Counted from the first letter of the stretch, positions 7,326 through 16,114 are shown. The stretch is 64,000 bases of DNA from an uncultured SAR86 cluster bacterium (GCA_902599315.1 CACKEY010000003.1:62001-126000); one strand, 5' to 3'. The notes: generated from the sequence alone by a model not told the origin. A program made the numbers and translations.

Positions 7326-8165
7326 TTATTCTTTGGTTGTTGATTCAATAAGTTCTGTTGAGTAACCTGAGTAAACCTCTACGAACTCTGGATGAGTTAA
7401 TATCCAAAATTCATCATTTTCAATTTTTTTAAAAACAATGATAGCTAAGTCTTCAGGACTCATGCCTTCTTTAACGCCATCAGCAAGCCATTGAGCATTA
7501 TTCTTGGCGCTTTCGTGTTGGTCAATTGAGGATTCGTCAAGATCTAATCCAAGGTGATCTCTTTCAATGATGTTGGTTTGAACCAATCCAGGACAGAGTA
7601 CAGACACCCCAACCTTATCATTGTCTAGTAAATCCTCATGCAAGGTTCGGGTTAAACCCACAACTGCATGCTTGGTCGTTGTATAAGGAGCAAGCGCAGG
7701 GCCAACAATGATACCTGCCATAGATGATGTATTGATAATGTGACAGCGTTCTTGGCTAGCAACCATCTCATCAACAAACAGATTTAAGCCATAAATCACA
7801 CTCATTAAATTTACATCAATAATTCGTTGCCAGTTTTTTTGGTCTGCTTTCCATGCTCTACCTTCTAAAAAGATTCCTGCGTTATTAAATAGGAAATGAA
7901 CTGTGCCAAACTCACTTTCAATTTGTTCTTTCGCTTTTGCAAAGTCTTCTAAGTTAGATACATCACACTGGATGATCATCGATGGACAATCTGCCATAAG
8001 GCTATGAGTCTCACTTAAACCATTTTTGTTGAGGTCCATTAAGACTACATTCATTTGAAGTTTTGCAGCATGCAATGCCAAGCCTCTACCAATTCCACTG
8101 GCAGCACCTGTAATTAAGACAGTTTTATTTGTAAAAATATCAGCTTGCAAGATACCCACCATCAA
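7326..8165 (-). CDS. Short-chain dehydrogenase/reductase
   Basis: A 279-residue classical SDR. It has the Rossmann motif TGAASGIGRG, the strand motif NNAG, catalytic Ser in NTSSMAG and catalytic Tyr/Lys in YTTTKHAVVG. Its first ATG overlaps the upstream SDR gene by 26 bases. A TTG at 8150, preceded by GGTGGG, gives a protein starting just before ADIFTNKTVLITG and is an alternative start. The pair is transcribed away from the acyl-CoA ligase operon and probably supplies NAD(P)-dependent alcohol/ketone steps to the same pathway. The substrate is unknown. Confidence 0.85.
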   Translation of the reverse strand: MMVGILQADIFTNKTVLITGAASGIGRGLALHAAKLQMNVVLMDLNKNGLSETHSLMADCPSMIIQCDVSNLEDFAKAKEQIESEFGTVHFLFNNAGIFLEGRAWKADQKNWQRIIDVNLMSVIYGLNLFVDEMVASQERCHIINTSSMAGIIVGPALAPYTTTKHAVVGLTRTLHEDLLDNDKVGVSVLCPGLVQTNIIERDHLGLDLDESSIDQHESAKNNAQWLADGVKEGMSPEDLAIIVFKKIENDEFWILTHPEFVEVYSGYSTELIESTTKE

Positions 8166-8904
8166 TGGGGTAATAAGATCCTGTAATATAAGATGCTTCT
8201 GATGATGCTAAAAAATATATTAAATTAGCCACTTCATCTGCAGAAGCCACTCTTTTCATAGGAACTCTTTGCAAAAGGTATTGCATGACATTTTCATCTT
8301 TCATCAATTCTGTATTCATTGGCGTATCTATGACACCTGGACCGATTGCATTTGCCCTTATGTTCACCGTTGCGTAGTCTTGCGCAATTGATTTGGTGAG
8401 ACCAACCACGGCATGTTTGGAGGCACCATACGAAGCTTGCGCTGCACTGGCTCTTGTTCCCATTATCGATGCCACATTCACAATGGAACCTTCTTCAATG
8501 TTCATCGCATTAGCAAGCTTTAAGAATTCTCTACAGGCATAAAAAGTTCCATGCAAATTTATGTCTATGGTTCTGAGCCATTCTTCTACTGAGTATTCGT
8601 GTAAGGGATTCAATGCTGGGCTGATGCCTGCACAATTAATTAGTACTTTAGCAGGGCGTTTTTCCTCTAATAGGACATTAAAAATAGACTCAATTTGAGA
8701 ATGATTTGTAATGTCGCAATGAATAAAATTTACTTTGCAAGTATCTGATTTAAGCTCATTGATTGATTTATCTCCAGCTTCTTTATTAGCATCTAAGCTC
8801 AATACCTCATATCCTTCTTTTAAAAAACGTTTTACTGCGCCTAGACCGATTCCAGAGGCTCCGCCAGTGATCACTGCCAATGGTTGAGGTTTGTTAGTCG
8901 ACAT
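8140..8904 (-). CDS. Short-chain dehydrogenase/reductase
   Basis: A 254-residue classical SDR of FabG-like length. It has cofactor motif TGGASGIGLG near residue 13, NCAG, catalytic Ser in NVASIMG and YGASKHAVVG with Tyr and Lys. The C-terminal GSYYPIDGGYLAS is the usual SDR ending. It is first in the two-gene minus-strand unit; the next SDR overlaps its 3' end. Its start faces the acyl-CoA ligase gene across 159 bases that contain no other gene. It probably oxidises a hydroxyacyl or cyclic alcohol intermediate; specificity cannot be read. Confidence 0.85.
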   Translation of the reverse strand: MSTNKPQPLAVITGGASGIGLGAVKRFLKEGYEVLSLDANKEAGDKSINELKSDTCKVNFIHCDITNHSQIESIFNVLLEEKRPAKVLINCAGISPALNPLHEYSVEEWLRTIDINLHGTFYACREFLKLANAMNIEEGSIVNVASIMGTRASAAQASYGASKHAVVGLTKSIAQDYATVNIRANAIGPGVIDTPMNTELMKDENVMQYLLQRVPMKRVASADEVANLIYFLASSEASYITGSYYPIDGGYLAS

Positions 8905-9063
8905 ATCTATTTATAAAAATTTATTCTTAAAGTTCTATCTAATCCACTATAACGAATCATGAATTTTCTAACAATATAAATTAAATGATTAGATTTCTTG
9001 ACAAAAAAAATCCTATTGATACTCGTTGATTAATGAATATATTTATAAGATAGTTAAATCCTA

Positions 9064-10728
9064 ATGTTGCACTCAGATAAATATATTCAAGCCCTAATTA
9101 ACGAGCAACCTTTTTTTGAAATTCATCAAGAAAATGTTCTTGGAGTACAGATGGATGTCTTTAAAAATAGGCCTAAGTCATTGGTGGATTTCATTGAATC
9201 ATCTGCAGCACATGGCGACAAACCTTATTTAATATTTAAAGACCAAGTTATTACCTTCAATCAACATTTAACTTTTGTAAAAAAGGCTGCACATATTCTT
9301 CAGACTAAATATGAAGTTCAACAAGGAGATAGGGTGGCTATATATGCTGCCAATTCACCTGAGTGGATAATATTTTTTTGGGCCACAGTCAGTCTTGGTG
9401 CAATTGCCTGCGGATTGAATGGTTGGTGGAAAGGTTCTGAGGCAATTAAAGCAATTAATGATGCAGATCCTAAAGTCGTTGTTGCAGATCAAGCGCGATT
9501 TGAAAGAATTGATGAAACACTTGAGCATCCTGTCATGATATTTGAGCAGCATGATCTCTCAGCACATGAACAAGCACTTGATTCATTTATTCGAGTGGAG
9601 GAAGATGAATGCGCATGCCTTTTATATACATCCGGCACCACAGGCACCCCAAAAGGCGTCATGACATCTCATAGATCAATGATTGCAAACTCAACGCTCC
9701 AAATGCTTCAAGGAGCTGCCGTATCCCAAGATTCCTCCAGTAAAGGCATCGATTGGTCCAAGAACACCCCAACAACTCTGCTTACTTCACCCTTATTTCA
9801 TGTGTCAGGATTATCTGCAGGAGCTGTTACGAGTCTATTTGCAGGTTCTACAACCTTGCTTTATGACGGGAGATTTTTGGCAAGTAGAGTCATTGAGTTA
9901 ATCCAAAAATATAATGTGACATCATGGGGAGGAGCAGTTCCAACTGCCCTAAAAAGAGTCTTAGATGATGCAGAGGAACAAGGATTAAAAATGATGAGTG
10001 TACTGGTAGTAGGTGGGGGAGGTGCACCAATGCCCCCAGAATTAATTTCGCGAACAAAAGATGTCTTTCCAAACTCAAAGCATAGTTTTGGATATGGCTA
10101 CGGACTTACAGAATCTGGCGCCATTACAATTATTAATTGGGGAGATAATCTTAAAAATGAACCAGCTTCCCCAGGGCAGCCAATGCCAACAATTCAAGTT
10201 CAGCTAAGAGATGAGGATGGGGAGGTGATAGATAAGGACTCAATTGAGGGTGAAATATATGTTAAAAGCCCCTCAGTCATGCTTGGCTACTATAACAATA
10301 CTCTTGCTTCTAAAGATTCATTAACTGAGGATAGGTGGCTAAAAACTGGAGACTGGGGATTTAAGAAAAAATCTCTTTACTATATTTCTTCTAGACGAAC
10401 TGATCTGATTTTAAGGGGAGCAGAGAATGTTTACCCGCAGGAGATAGAATTAGTCATAGATTCTCATGAAGGAGTAGAGGAGTCAGCTGTTATTGGAATA
10501 CCTCATGATGATTTGGGTGAGGAAGTAATGGCAATTGTGTATACAAAGAAATCTGATGTTGACGATTTAGAATTAAGTGCATGGGTGGCAAAAGATCTTG
10601 CTGACTTTAAAGTGCCCTCTAAGTGGAAATTTGTTGATTCGCCATTGCCAAGAAATGCTTCCGGTAAATTGATGAAACATGTTTTAATAGACACATCTAA
10701 AAATACAATGGTTGAAGAAAATGAGTGA
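9064..10728 (+). CDS. AMP-forming acyl-CoA synthetase
   Basis: A 554-residue ANL-superfamily ligase that activates a carboxylic acid to its CoA thioester. The ATP-binding loop LLYTSGTTGTPKGVM covers residues 187-200. The YGYGLTESGA motif, the GDWGFKK hinge and the C-terminal PRNASGKLMKH catalytic lysine are all present. It opens a tight forward operon: the next start codon overlaps its stop. With the downstream DUF35, thiolase-like and crotonase genes it should prime a beta-oxidation-like or side-chain cleavage route. The acid is unknown; medium-chain, aromatic or alicyclic substrates are all possible. Confidence 0.88.
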   Translation: MLHSDKYIQALINEQPFFEIHQENVLGVQMDVFKNRPKSLVDFIESSAAHGDKPYLIFKDQVITFNQHLTFVKKAAHILQTKYEVQQGDRVAIYAANSPEWIIFFWATVSLGAIACGLNGWWKGSEAIKAINDADPKVVVADQARFERIDETLEHPVMIFEQHDLSAHEQALDSFIRVEEDECACLLYTSGTTGTPKGVMTSHRSMIANSTLQMLQGAAVSQDSSSKGIDWSKNTPTTLLTSPLFHVSGLSAGAVTSLFAGSTTLLYDGRFLASRVIELIQKYNVTSWGGAVPTALKRVLDDAEEQGLKMMSVLVVGGGGAPMPPELISRTKDVFPNSKHSFGYGYGLTESGAITIINWGDNLKNEPASPGQPMPTIQVQLRDEDGEVIDKDSIEGEIYVKSPSVMLGYYNNTLASKDSLTEDRWLKTGDWGFKKKSLYYISSRRTDLILRGAENVYPQEIELVIDSHEGVEESAVIGIPHDDLGEEVMAIVYTKKSDVDDLELSAWVAKDLADFKVPSKWKFVDSPLPRNASGKLMKHVLIDTSKNTMVEENE

Positions 10729-11167
10729 TCAAAAAGATCTTCTAAGAGCTCCCTTCGAGCTTGCCTATAATTATAAGCGTTCAAGTGGTCCTCTTATGTC
10801 AAAATTTTTTAATGCCTTAGCAGAACAAAAAATCTTAGGCACAAAAAGCAGTACTGGAAAGGTGTATGCTCCGGCTGCTGAATTTGATCCGGAGACTCAT
10901 GAATCATTGAGTGACTTAGTAGAAGTTGGACCTGGCGGAGTGATCGAATCATTTAGTTGGATTGAAGAGCCAAAACATCATCACTTAATTAAAAATCCAT
11001 TTGCATTTGCTTTAATCAAATTGGATGGAGCTGATACATCTATGCTCCATATGGTTACCGAGTGTGATGAGGCGGACTTAAAAATTGGATCAAGGGTCAC
11101 AGCAAATTGGTCTGCAACTATTGAGAATCGCATAACTGATATTAAATTTTTTACCTTAGAAAAATGA
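10721..11167 (+). CDS. DUF35 OB-fold protein without zinc-ribbon cysteines
   Basis: A 148-residue protein (from the ATG at 10721; a TTG at 10712 would add three residues). It is colinear with the next gene product: an N-terminal helix (YNYKRSSGPLMSKFFNALAEQKILG), then an OB fold (GGVIESFSWIEE, FAFALIKLDGADTSMLHMV). Between them, where DUF35 proteins carry a four-cysteine rubredoxin-like ribbon, this one reads KSSTGKVYAPAAEFDPETHE and has no Cys. DUF35 proteins partner thiolase-like enzymes and help present acyl-CoA. Here two DUF35 genes precede two thiolase-like genes, so this is probably one half of a heteromeric complex. Its start overlaps the ligase by 8 bases. Confidence 0.75.
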   Translation: MSDQKDLLRAPFELAYNYKRSSGPLMSKFFNALAEQKILGTKSSTGKVYAPAAEFDPETHESLSDLVEVGPGGVIESFSWIEEPKHHHLIKNPFAFALIKLDGADTSMLHMVTECDEADLKIGSRVTANWSATIENRITDIKFFTLEK

Positions 11168-11661
11168 GCGAAGAAGAAAAAAAAGATTACGCTGAATCTC
11201 CAATAAATTTGGAATATCACTATACAGCTGGATCAGCCACCACCCGATTTCTTAATCAAGTAAAAGAGGGCAAAATTGTAGGCCAGTCATGCCCAAAATG
11301 CAGCGCTGTGTATGTGCCGCCAAGAGGCAGCTGTCCAAGATGTGGAGTGGCAACAAATATTGAGGTTCCATTGACTGATAAAGGCTGCATTGAATCATTT
11401 ACCATCGTGCATATTCCTATTCCGGGTAATCCCATTGTGCCGCCATATGTTTGTGCAATGATCAGGCTCGATGGAGCTAACATTTCTTTTTTGCATCTCA
11501 TTCAAGGAATTGATGTTGAAGAAATTAGAATTGGAATGCGGATACAAGCAGTTTGGAAACCTAAAGATGAATGGACACATTCATTAGAGAACATCAAATG
11601 GTTTACTCCTATAGATGAACCAGATGTTGATGTTGCAACATTGAGGTTTCAAGAATCATGA
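11164..11661 (+). CDS. DUF35 zinc-ribbon/OB-fold acyl-CoA-associated protein
   Basis: A 165-residue DUF35 protein. The zinc ribbon is intact: CPKCSAVYVPPRGSCPRCG, two CxxC pairs. It is followed by the OB fold (GCIESFTIVHIPIPG and VCAMIRLDGANISFLHLI). The N-terminal helix includes YHYTAGSATTRFLNQVKEGKIVG. Its ATG overlaps the previous stop by 4 bases and its own stop overlaps the first thiolase-like gene, so all should be co-translated. In steroid side-chain degradation, DUF35 partners such as ChsH2 form obligate complexes with thiolase-like Ltp2; a comparable role here is inferred. Confidence 0.85.
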   Translation: MSEEEKKDYAESPINLEYHYTAGSATTRFLNQVKEGKIVGQSCPKCSAVYVPPRGSCPRCGVATNIEVPLTDKGCIESFTIVHIPIPGNPIVPPYVCAMIRLDGANISFLHLIQGIDVEEIRIGMRIQAVWKPKDEWTHSLENIKWFTPIDEPDVDVATLRFQES

Positions 11662-12713
11662 AAAAAGTAGCAATCGTGGGATATGCTCAACACCCCATTT
11701 TAGAGAATGCGGGAGCTTTAAATGAGGTGGAACTTATCATGCCAGTTGTTCATCAGCTGTTTGATGAATTAGGTATAAGTCAAAACAACATAGATTTTAC
11801 CTGCTCAGGTAGCTGTGATTATTTGCAAGGAGCCGCATTTGCATTTGTTGAAGGTTTATCTGCCATTCAAACGAATCCTCCCATTAAAGAGTCGCATGTA
11901 GAAATGGATGCAGCTTGGGCGATGTATGAATCAATGCTGAAAATTCAAATGGGAGATGCAGATACTGCATTGATTTACGGATTTGGTAAGTCTTCTCCAG
12001 GCAGACTTGATTCAATAATTTCATTACAAATGGATCCTTATTACATTTCACCTCTTTGGCCAGATCGAGTAAGTTTGGCTGCAATACAGGCAAGAGTGCT
12101 ACTTGAAAAAAATATCGTAACTCCTGAGCAAATGATTACAGCAGTTATTGATGCAAGAACTAATTCTAAAAATAACAAAAATGCCCTTGTTACTGAATTG
12201 GTGGATAAAGAAGCATATCTAGCAAGTGAGAAAATTTCTACTCCACTCAATGAATTTGATTGTCCTCCCATATCTGACGGATCTTCTGCCATGATCATTG
12301 CCTCAGAAGAAAAAGCATATGAATTCACTGATCATCCTATTTTCATTGAAGGCATAGATCATAGAATTGAGTCATCAAATATAGGTTCACGTGATCTTTC
12401 AAAACCTACTGGGATACTGGCCTCAATTGAGCAGTTAAAACTTGAAAAAACAAAATTTGATGTTGCTGAGTTACATACTCAATTTAGCCATGAGGTGCCT
12501 TATTTACAATCCGTTTTAAATCTTAGTGATGTTCCAACAAATTTATCAGGCGGACCATTAGTTGGTAACGTCATGATGTGTGCAGGTTTGGATGCAATTG
12601 GCAAAACTTACGAGTCATTAAAATCCAATGATTTCACAAATGGCCTGGCGCATGCATCATCTGGCCCATGTTTACAACATAACATGCTTGTTCATTTGGA
12701 GAAGAAATCATGA
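11658..12713 (+). CDS. Thiolase-like protein (lipid-transfer/SCP2-thiolase type), no nucleophilic Cys
   Basis: A 351-residue thiolase-fold protein (MKKVAIVGYAQHPI start; GDADTALIYGFGKSSPG; PPISDGSSAMIIASEE; C-terminal AHASSGPCLQHNMLVHLE). At the position where condensing thiolases have CaSG, it reads VEMDAAWAMYES, with no cysteine. It is shorter than standard thiolases (about 390). Such Cys-less members include DUF35-dependent aldolases of steroid side-chain degradation. It overlaps the DUF35 gene and the second thiolase-like gene by 4 bases each. I infer a two-subunit thiolase/aldolase complex; the reaction is not established. Confidence 0.8.
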   Translation: MKKVAIVGYAQHPILENAGALNEVELIMPVVHQLFDELGISQNNIDFTCSGSCDYLQGAAFAFVEGLSAIQTNPPIKESHVEMDAAWAMYESMLKIQMGDADTALIYGFGKSSPGRLDSIISLQMDPYYISPLWPDRVSLAAIQARVLLEKNIVTPEQMITAVIDARTNSKNNKNALVTELVDKEAYLASEKISTPLNEFDCPPISDGSSAMIIASEEKAYEFTDHPIFIEGIDHRIESSNIGSRDLSKPTGILASIEQLKLEKTKFDVAELHTQFSHEVPYLQSVLNLSDVPTNLSGGPLVGNVMMCAGLDAIGKTYESLKSNDFTNGLAHASSGPCLQHNMLVHLEKKS

Positions 12714-13858
12714 TTCAGGCGGGTGTAATTGGAGTTGGACAAACTAAATATGATGCCAAAAGAAGGGATGTATCCATGGGTGGATTAGTCCGAGAGGCAA
12801 TAGATAATGCCATGTTAGCAGCTGATATTGAATGGGATGCAATAGACGCTGTTATATTAGGTAAAGCACCAGACATGTTTGAGGGTGTGGTTATGCCTGA
12901 GTTATATTTAGCCGATGCTATTGGAGCTGTCGGTAAGCCGGTCCTCCGAGTCCATACTGCTGGAAGTGTTGGAGGGAGCACAGGTGTTATTGCCGCAACC
13001 CATGTTTGCTCAGGACAATTTAAAACAGTTTTAACTGTAACATTTGAAAAACAATCTGAATCAAATGCAACGTGGGCATTATCCCCACGTTACCCATATT
13101 CTCCTCATATCAATGCAGGCGCTGGGGGATATTTTGCTCCATTTATAAGAGAGTACATCCGCAGATACGATGCTCCAGAACACATTGGTTGGAAGGTTGC
13201 AGTTAAAGATCGTTTGAATGCACTCAAGAATCCACTAGCTCATCTTCATATTCCAGGGATAGATGAAAAAATGGTAAGTGATACCCCTATGCTTTGGGAG
13301 CCACTAAGATATCTTGAGAGTTGCCCATCGTCCGATGGAGCCTGTGCCATGGTAATTACATCCAAAGATCTTGTCGGTTCAAGGGATGTTGCTTGGATAA
13401 AAGGAATGGCTGTGAGATCTGAGGGTACTTTGTCCGCAGGCAGAGATGAGGTTAATCCTCAGGCTGGAATTGATTGCGCAAAAGATATCTATGATCAGGC
13501 AGGCATAACCAATCCATACAAGGAAATTGACTGTGCAGAAATTTATGTTCCATTTTCTTGGTATGAGCCAATGTGGCTGGAAAATTTAGGATTTTGTGGT
13601 CTGGGAGAAGGATGGAAACTGACCGATAAAGATGCAACGGCTATAGATGGAGAAATGCCTTTTAATATGTCTGGTGGAGTTATGTCGTCCAATCCAATTG
13701 GAGCATCGGGCATGATTCGTTTTGGTGAAGCAGCCTTGCAAGTTATGGGTAAGGCAAATGATCATCAAGTTGAGGATGCGAAAGTTGCAATGGGACATGC
13801 TTATGGTGGAGCCGCACAATTTTTTGCGATGTGGATAGTCTCATCATCGCTTGATTAG
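12710..13858 (+). CDS. Thiolase-like protein (Ltp2-like), no nucleophilic Cys
   Basis: A 382-residue thiolase-fold protein beginning MIQAGVIGVGQTKYD. The active-site loop reads RVHTAGSVGGSTGV, so the nucleophilic Cys of CaSG is Thr. The segment CPSSDGACAMVI and the C-terminal AMGHAYGGAAQFFAMWIV are typical of the lipid-transfer-protein thiolase group. It is only about as long as the thiolase core and carries no SCP2 domain. It follows the first thiolase-like gene with a 4-base overlap and is followed after 13 bases by a crotonase. A retro-aldol cleavage of a branched beta-hydroxyacyl-CoA is plausible by analogy with Ltp2; a Claisen thiolase role is unlikely without Cys. Confidence 0.8.
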   Translation: MIQAGVIGVGQTKYDAKRRDVSMGGLVREAIDNAMLAADIEWDAIDAVILGKAPDMFEGVVMPELYLADAIGAVGKPVLRVHTAGSVGGSTGVIAATHVCSGQFKTVLTVTFEKQSESNATWALSPRYPYSPHINAGAGGYFAPFIREYIRRYDAPEHIGWKVAVKDRLNALKNPLAHLHIPGIDEKMVSDTPMLWEPLRYLESCPSSDGACAMVITSKDLVGSRDVAWIKGMAVRSEGTLSAGRDEVNPQAGIDCAKDIYDQAGITNPYKEIDCAEIYVPFSWYEPMWLENLGFCGLGEGWKLTDKDATAIDGEMPFNMSGGVMSSNPIGASGMIRFGEAALQVMGKANDHQVEDAKVAMGHAYGGAAQFFAMWIVSSSLD

Positions 13859-13871
13859 TTAGGAGATATTT

Positions 13872-14669
13872 ATGAATACCGAGCATGCGATTGTAGAAGA
13901 AAAAGGCCATATCATGGTTATCACACTTAATCGTCCCGAAAAAAGAAATGCGTTAAGTCCAGGCATGTTATTGACTGTATATGAGGCTTGGAGAAAACTT
14001 GATGAAGATTCCAATTTAAGATGCGCTATCTTGACTGGTGCAGGCGGTACTTTTTGTTCTGGAGCTGACCTAAGTGCTATGAAGGATGGAAATGAAGATT
14101 CTGAGATGATGGAAAAATTAAAAGAAATTCCTGATTTACATTGGCAATCTCTATTAAGGCACAACAGGCCTAATAAACCAATCATTGCAGCAGTCGAGGG
14201 GTTTGCACTTGCTGGAGGTACAGAGATTTTACAGGGTACAGATATTAGAGTTGCAGGAAAAAGTGCTGTGTTTGGTTTAACAGAACCCTTAAGGGGCTTA
14301 TTTCCATTAGGTGGCTCGACTGTTCGACTTAGAAGGCAAATACCATACACTCTGGCAGCGGAAGCATTGTTAACTGGGAGGAGAATTTCCTCTGAAGAAG
14401 CATTAAGATTTGGGCTGATTGGTCATATCGTAGATGATGGAACTGCTCTAGAGAAAGCCATGGAAATTGCGGAAACCGTCAGTGCAAATGCACCTTTATC
14501 TATTCAGGCGATTGTAAAATCTTTAAGAGAAATTGATGAGAGCTATCTAGAATCAGAAGCATTGGAAAAAGAATTAGAAATAGGGCAACCCGTTTTCTCC
14601 ACAGAAGATATGATGGAAGGTCTAACTGCTTTTGCAGAAAAAAGAAAACCAAATTTCAAAGGTAAGTGA
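13872..14669 (+). CDS. Enoyl-CoA hydratase/isomerase family protein
   Basis: A 265-residue crotonase. It has the oxyanion-hole segments GTFCSGADLSAM and EGFALAGGTEILQGTDIRV, followed by FGLTEPLRGLFPLGG. Both glutamates used by hydratases for water addition are present: one in GGTEIL and one in TEPLRG. The C-terminal trimerisation helix (AFAEKRKPNFKGK) is complete. A weak GGAG ribosome site (TTAGGAGATATTT) precedes the ATG. It probably hydrates the enoyl-CoA in the pathway set by the upstream ligase. It overlaps the second crotonase by 4 bases (GTGA). Confidence 0.87.
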   Translation: MNTEHAIVEEKGHIMVITLNRPEKRNALSPGMLLTVYEAWRKLDEDSNLRCAILTGAGGTFCSGADLSAMKDGNEDSEMMEKLKEIPDLHWQSLLRHNRPNKPIIAAVEGFALAGGTEILQGTDIRVAGKSAVFGLTEPLRGLFPLGGSTVRLRRQIPYTLAAEALLTGRRISSEEALRFGLIGHIVDDGTALEKAMEIAETVSANAPLSIQAIVKSLREIDESYLESEALEKELEIGQPVFSTEDMMEGLTAFAEKRKPNFKGK

Positions 14670-15400
14670 GTAAACTTTTAACAGAGACCGAAGAAGGTAT
14701 TCATACCTTAATTTTTAATCGCCCTGAAAAAAAGAACGCATTTGATGCTGAATTGTGGGCGATGTTTAGGGACGAGCTAAATCTAGCAAGTGATGATCCA
14801 GAGGTCTATTCAGTGATTGTAACCGGTTCGGCTAATACTTTTTCATCAGGTGTTGATCTAAATAGCATGATGGGAGATGGGGGTGCTGAATACGAAGAGC
14901 CATTTGAAACTTGTATCGATGCATTAATAAATTTTAAAAAACCATTAATAGGAGCTGTTGAGGGGGCTGCTGTAGGAGGAGGCGCAACCATTTTATTGCA
15001 TTTTGATGCTGTTTTTATTTCTCCTAATACAAAAATAAAATATCCATTTTCTGAATTAGGTTTAGCCCCTGAGGTTGGCAGTTCTTATCTATTATTTCAG
15101 GCACTTGGATATCAACAAGCGGCTCAACTTTTATTTCAATCTAAAGCCATTGATGGAACAAAATATTTTGAGTTAGGTCTAGCCAAATATGTTGGTGATG
15201 ATTTTCTAGATCAAGCTAATAATTATGCACGGGAGTTAAAGGAACAATCACTTAGCTCAATTATAGAAACAAAAACTATCTTAAAATCATTTATGTTAGA
15301 AGAACTTGCTAAGGCTCGCTCAATGGAAACCAAAGCAATGAAAAAATTGTTTGGTTCTGAAGATAACTTAAAAGCTGTAGAAAAGTTTTTTAATAAATAA
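14666..15400 (+). CDS. Enoyl-CoA hydratase/isomerase family protein, isomerase-like
   Basis: A 244-residue crotonase starting at GTG within the stop of the previous gene. The oxyanion segments are NTFSSGVDLNSMM and EGAAVGGGATILLHFDAVF. The first hydratase glutamate is absent (GGGATILL), while the second is kept in YPFSELGLAPEVGSS. This pattern is common in delta3,delta2-enoyl-CoA isomerases rather than hydratases. It pairs with the preceding hydratase-like gene and is the last obvious acyl-CoA gene of the operon. Confidence 0.83.
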   Translation: MSKLLTETEEGIHTLIFNRPEKKNAFDAELWAMFRDELNLASDDPEVYSVIVTGSANTFSSGVDLNSMMGDGGAEYEEPFETCIDALINFKKPLIGAVEGAAVGGGATILLHFDAVFISPNTKIKYPFSELGLAPEVGSSYLLFQALGYQQAAQLLFQSKAIDGTKYFELGLAKYVGDDFLDQANNYARELKEQSLSSIIETKTILKSFMLEELAKARSMETKAMKKLFGSEDNLKAVEKFFNK

Positions 15401-15412
15401 AGTTAATAGCTT

Positions 15413-15919
15413 ATGTCTTTTGAAAGAATTCAAGTATTTTTAGAATCTAATCCAGAATATGGTTGGCTGCTAGTTTTTTTATTTGGGTTCTTGGAATCAA
15501 TGATTATCACTGGAAGTTTTATGCCGAGCGCAATTCTTTTTTCTTTGTGTATCTATTTGTACAACATTGAATTATTAACCTTGCCATGGATATGTGGAAT
15601 TGCACTTTTAGGCTCTCATGTTGGCGATGTCGGGGGATTTTTGGTTGGTAAATCCCTTGGACCTACTTTGTTGAATTCAAAGTTTATTCAAAAAAGACAA
15701 AAACCTCTTCATAGAGCACAAAAATTTTTAGATCGCTTTGGCCCTTATACAGTTTTGGTTGGAAGATTTATTCCTGCAATAAGACCCTTGGTACCTTTTA
15801 TGCTTGGAGTGACTGATCTAAAATTAAAAAGATTTTATGTTGCTGATTTAATTGCTTGTTCTTTATGGGCGATTGCTTTAGCCTTGCTTGTAGTTTCAGT
15901 AGGTTCTATATTTAAATAA
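15413..15919 (+). CDS. DedA family membrane protein
   Basis: A 168-residue polytopic inner-membrane protein of the DedA/SNARE-associated family, members of which act in lipid scrambling and membrane homeostasis. The motif GRFIPAIRPLVPFMLGV is the family signature. An N-terminal ESMIITGSFMPSAILF re-entrant-like segment and GDVGGFLVGKSLG are also typical. It is slightly shorter than the usual 190-220 residues. It lies 12 bases after the crotonase and 2 bases before a small membrane protein gene. Confidence 0.85.
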   Translation: MSFERIQVFLESNPEYGWLLVFLFGFLESMIITGSFMPSAILFSLCIYLYNIELLTLPWICGIALLGSHVGDVGGFLVGKSLGPTLLNSKFIQKRQKPLHRAQKFLDRFGPYTVLVGRFIPAIRPLVPFMLGVTDLKLKRFYVADLIACSLWAIALALLVVSVGSIFK

Positions 15920-15921
15920 TT

Positions 15922-16110
15922 ATGATTACTTTATTAATATTATTCTTAACCATTATTGCTCTTCTTTTTTTGGTGCAGCAATTATTAAAAAATACACCCG
16001 AGGGAAAATTCTTAAAATCCTTAAGAGATTTACTGGTCATAGTTTTAGCTTTAGGAATTTCTGCTGGCGTATTTTATGTTGGTTTTAGATTATTTAGATT
16101 CTTAATATAA
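15922..16110 (+). CDS. Small two-helix membrane protein
   Basis: A 62-residue protein with two hydrophobic segments, residues about 2-20 and 38-60. They are separated by a polar stretch (KNTPEGKFLKSLRDL). It lies tightly between dedA and the HIT gene (2- and 4-base gaps), which supports coding. I recognise no family. Confidence 0.65.
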   Translation: MITLLILFLTIIALLFLVQQLLKNTPEGKFLKSLRDLLVIVLALGISAGVFYVGFRLFRFLI

Positions 16111-16114
16111 GTTC

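Noticed and set aside
8998..9049. TTGACA box and TATAAG before the acyl-CoA ligase
   Set aside because: TTGACA at 8998 has no -10 at 16-18 bases, and TATAAG at 9044 has no matching -35, so I do not call a promoter.
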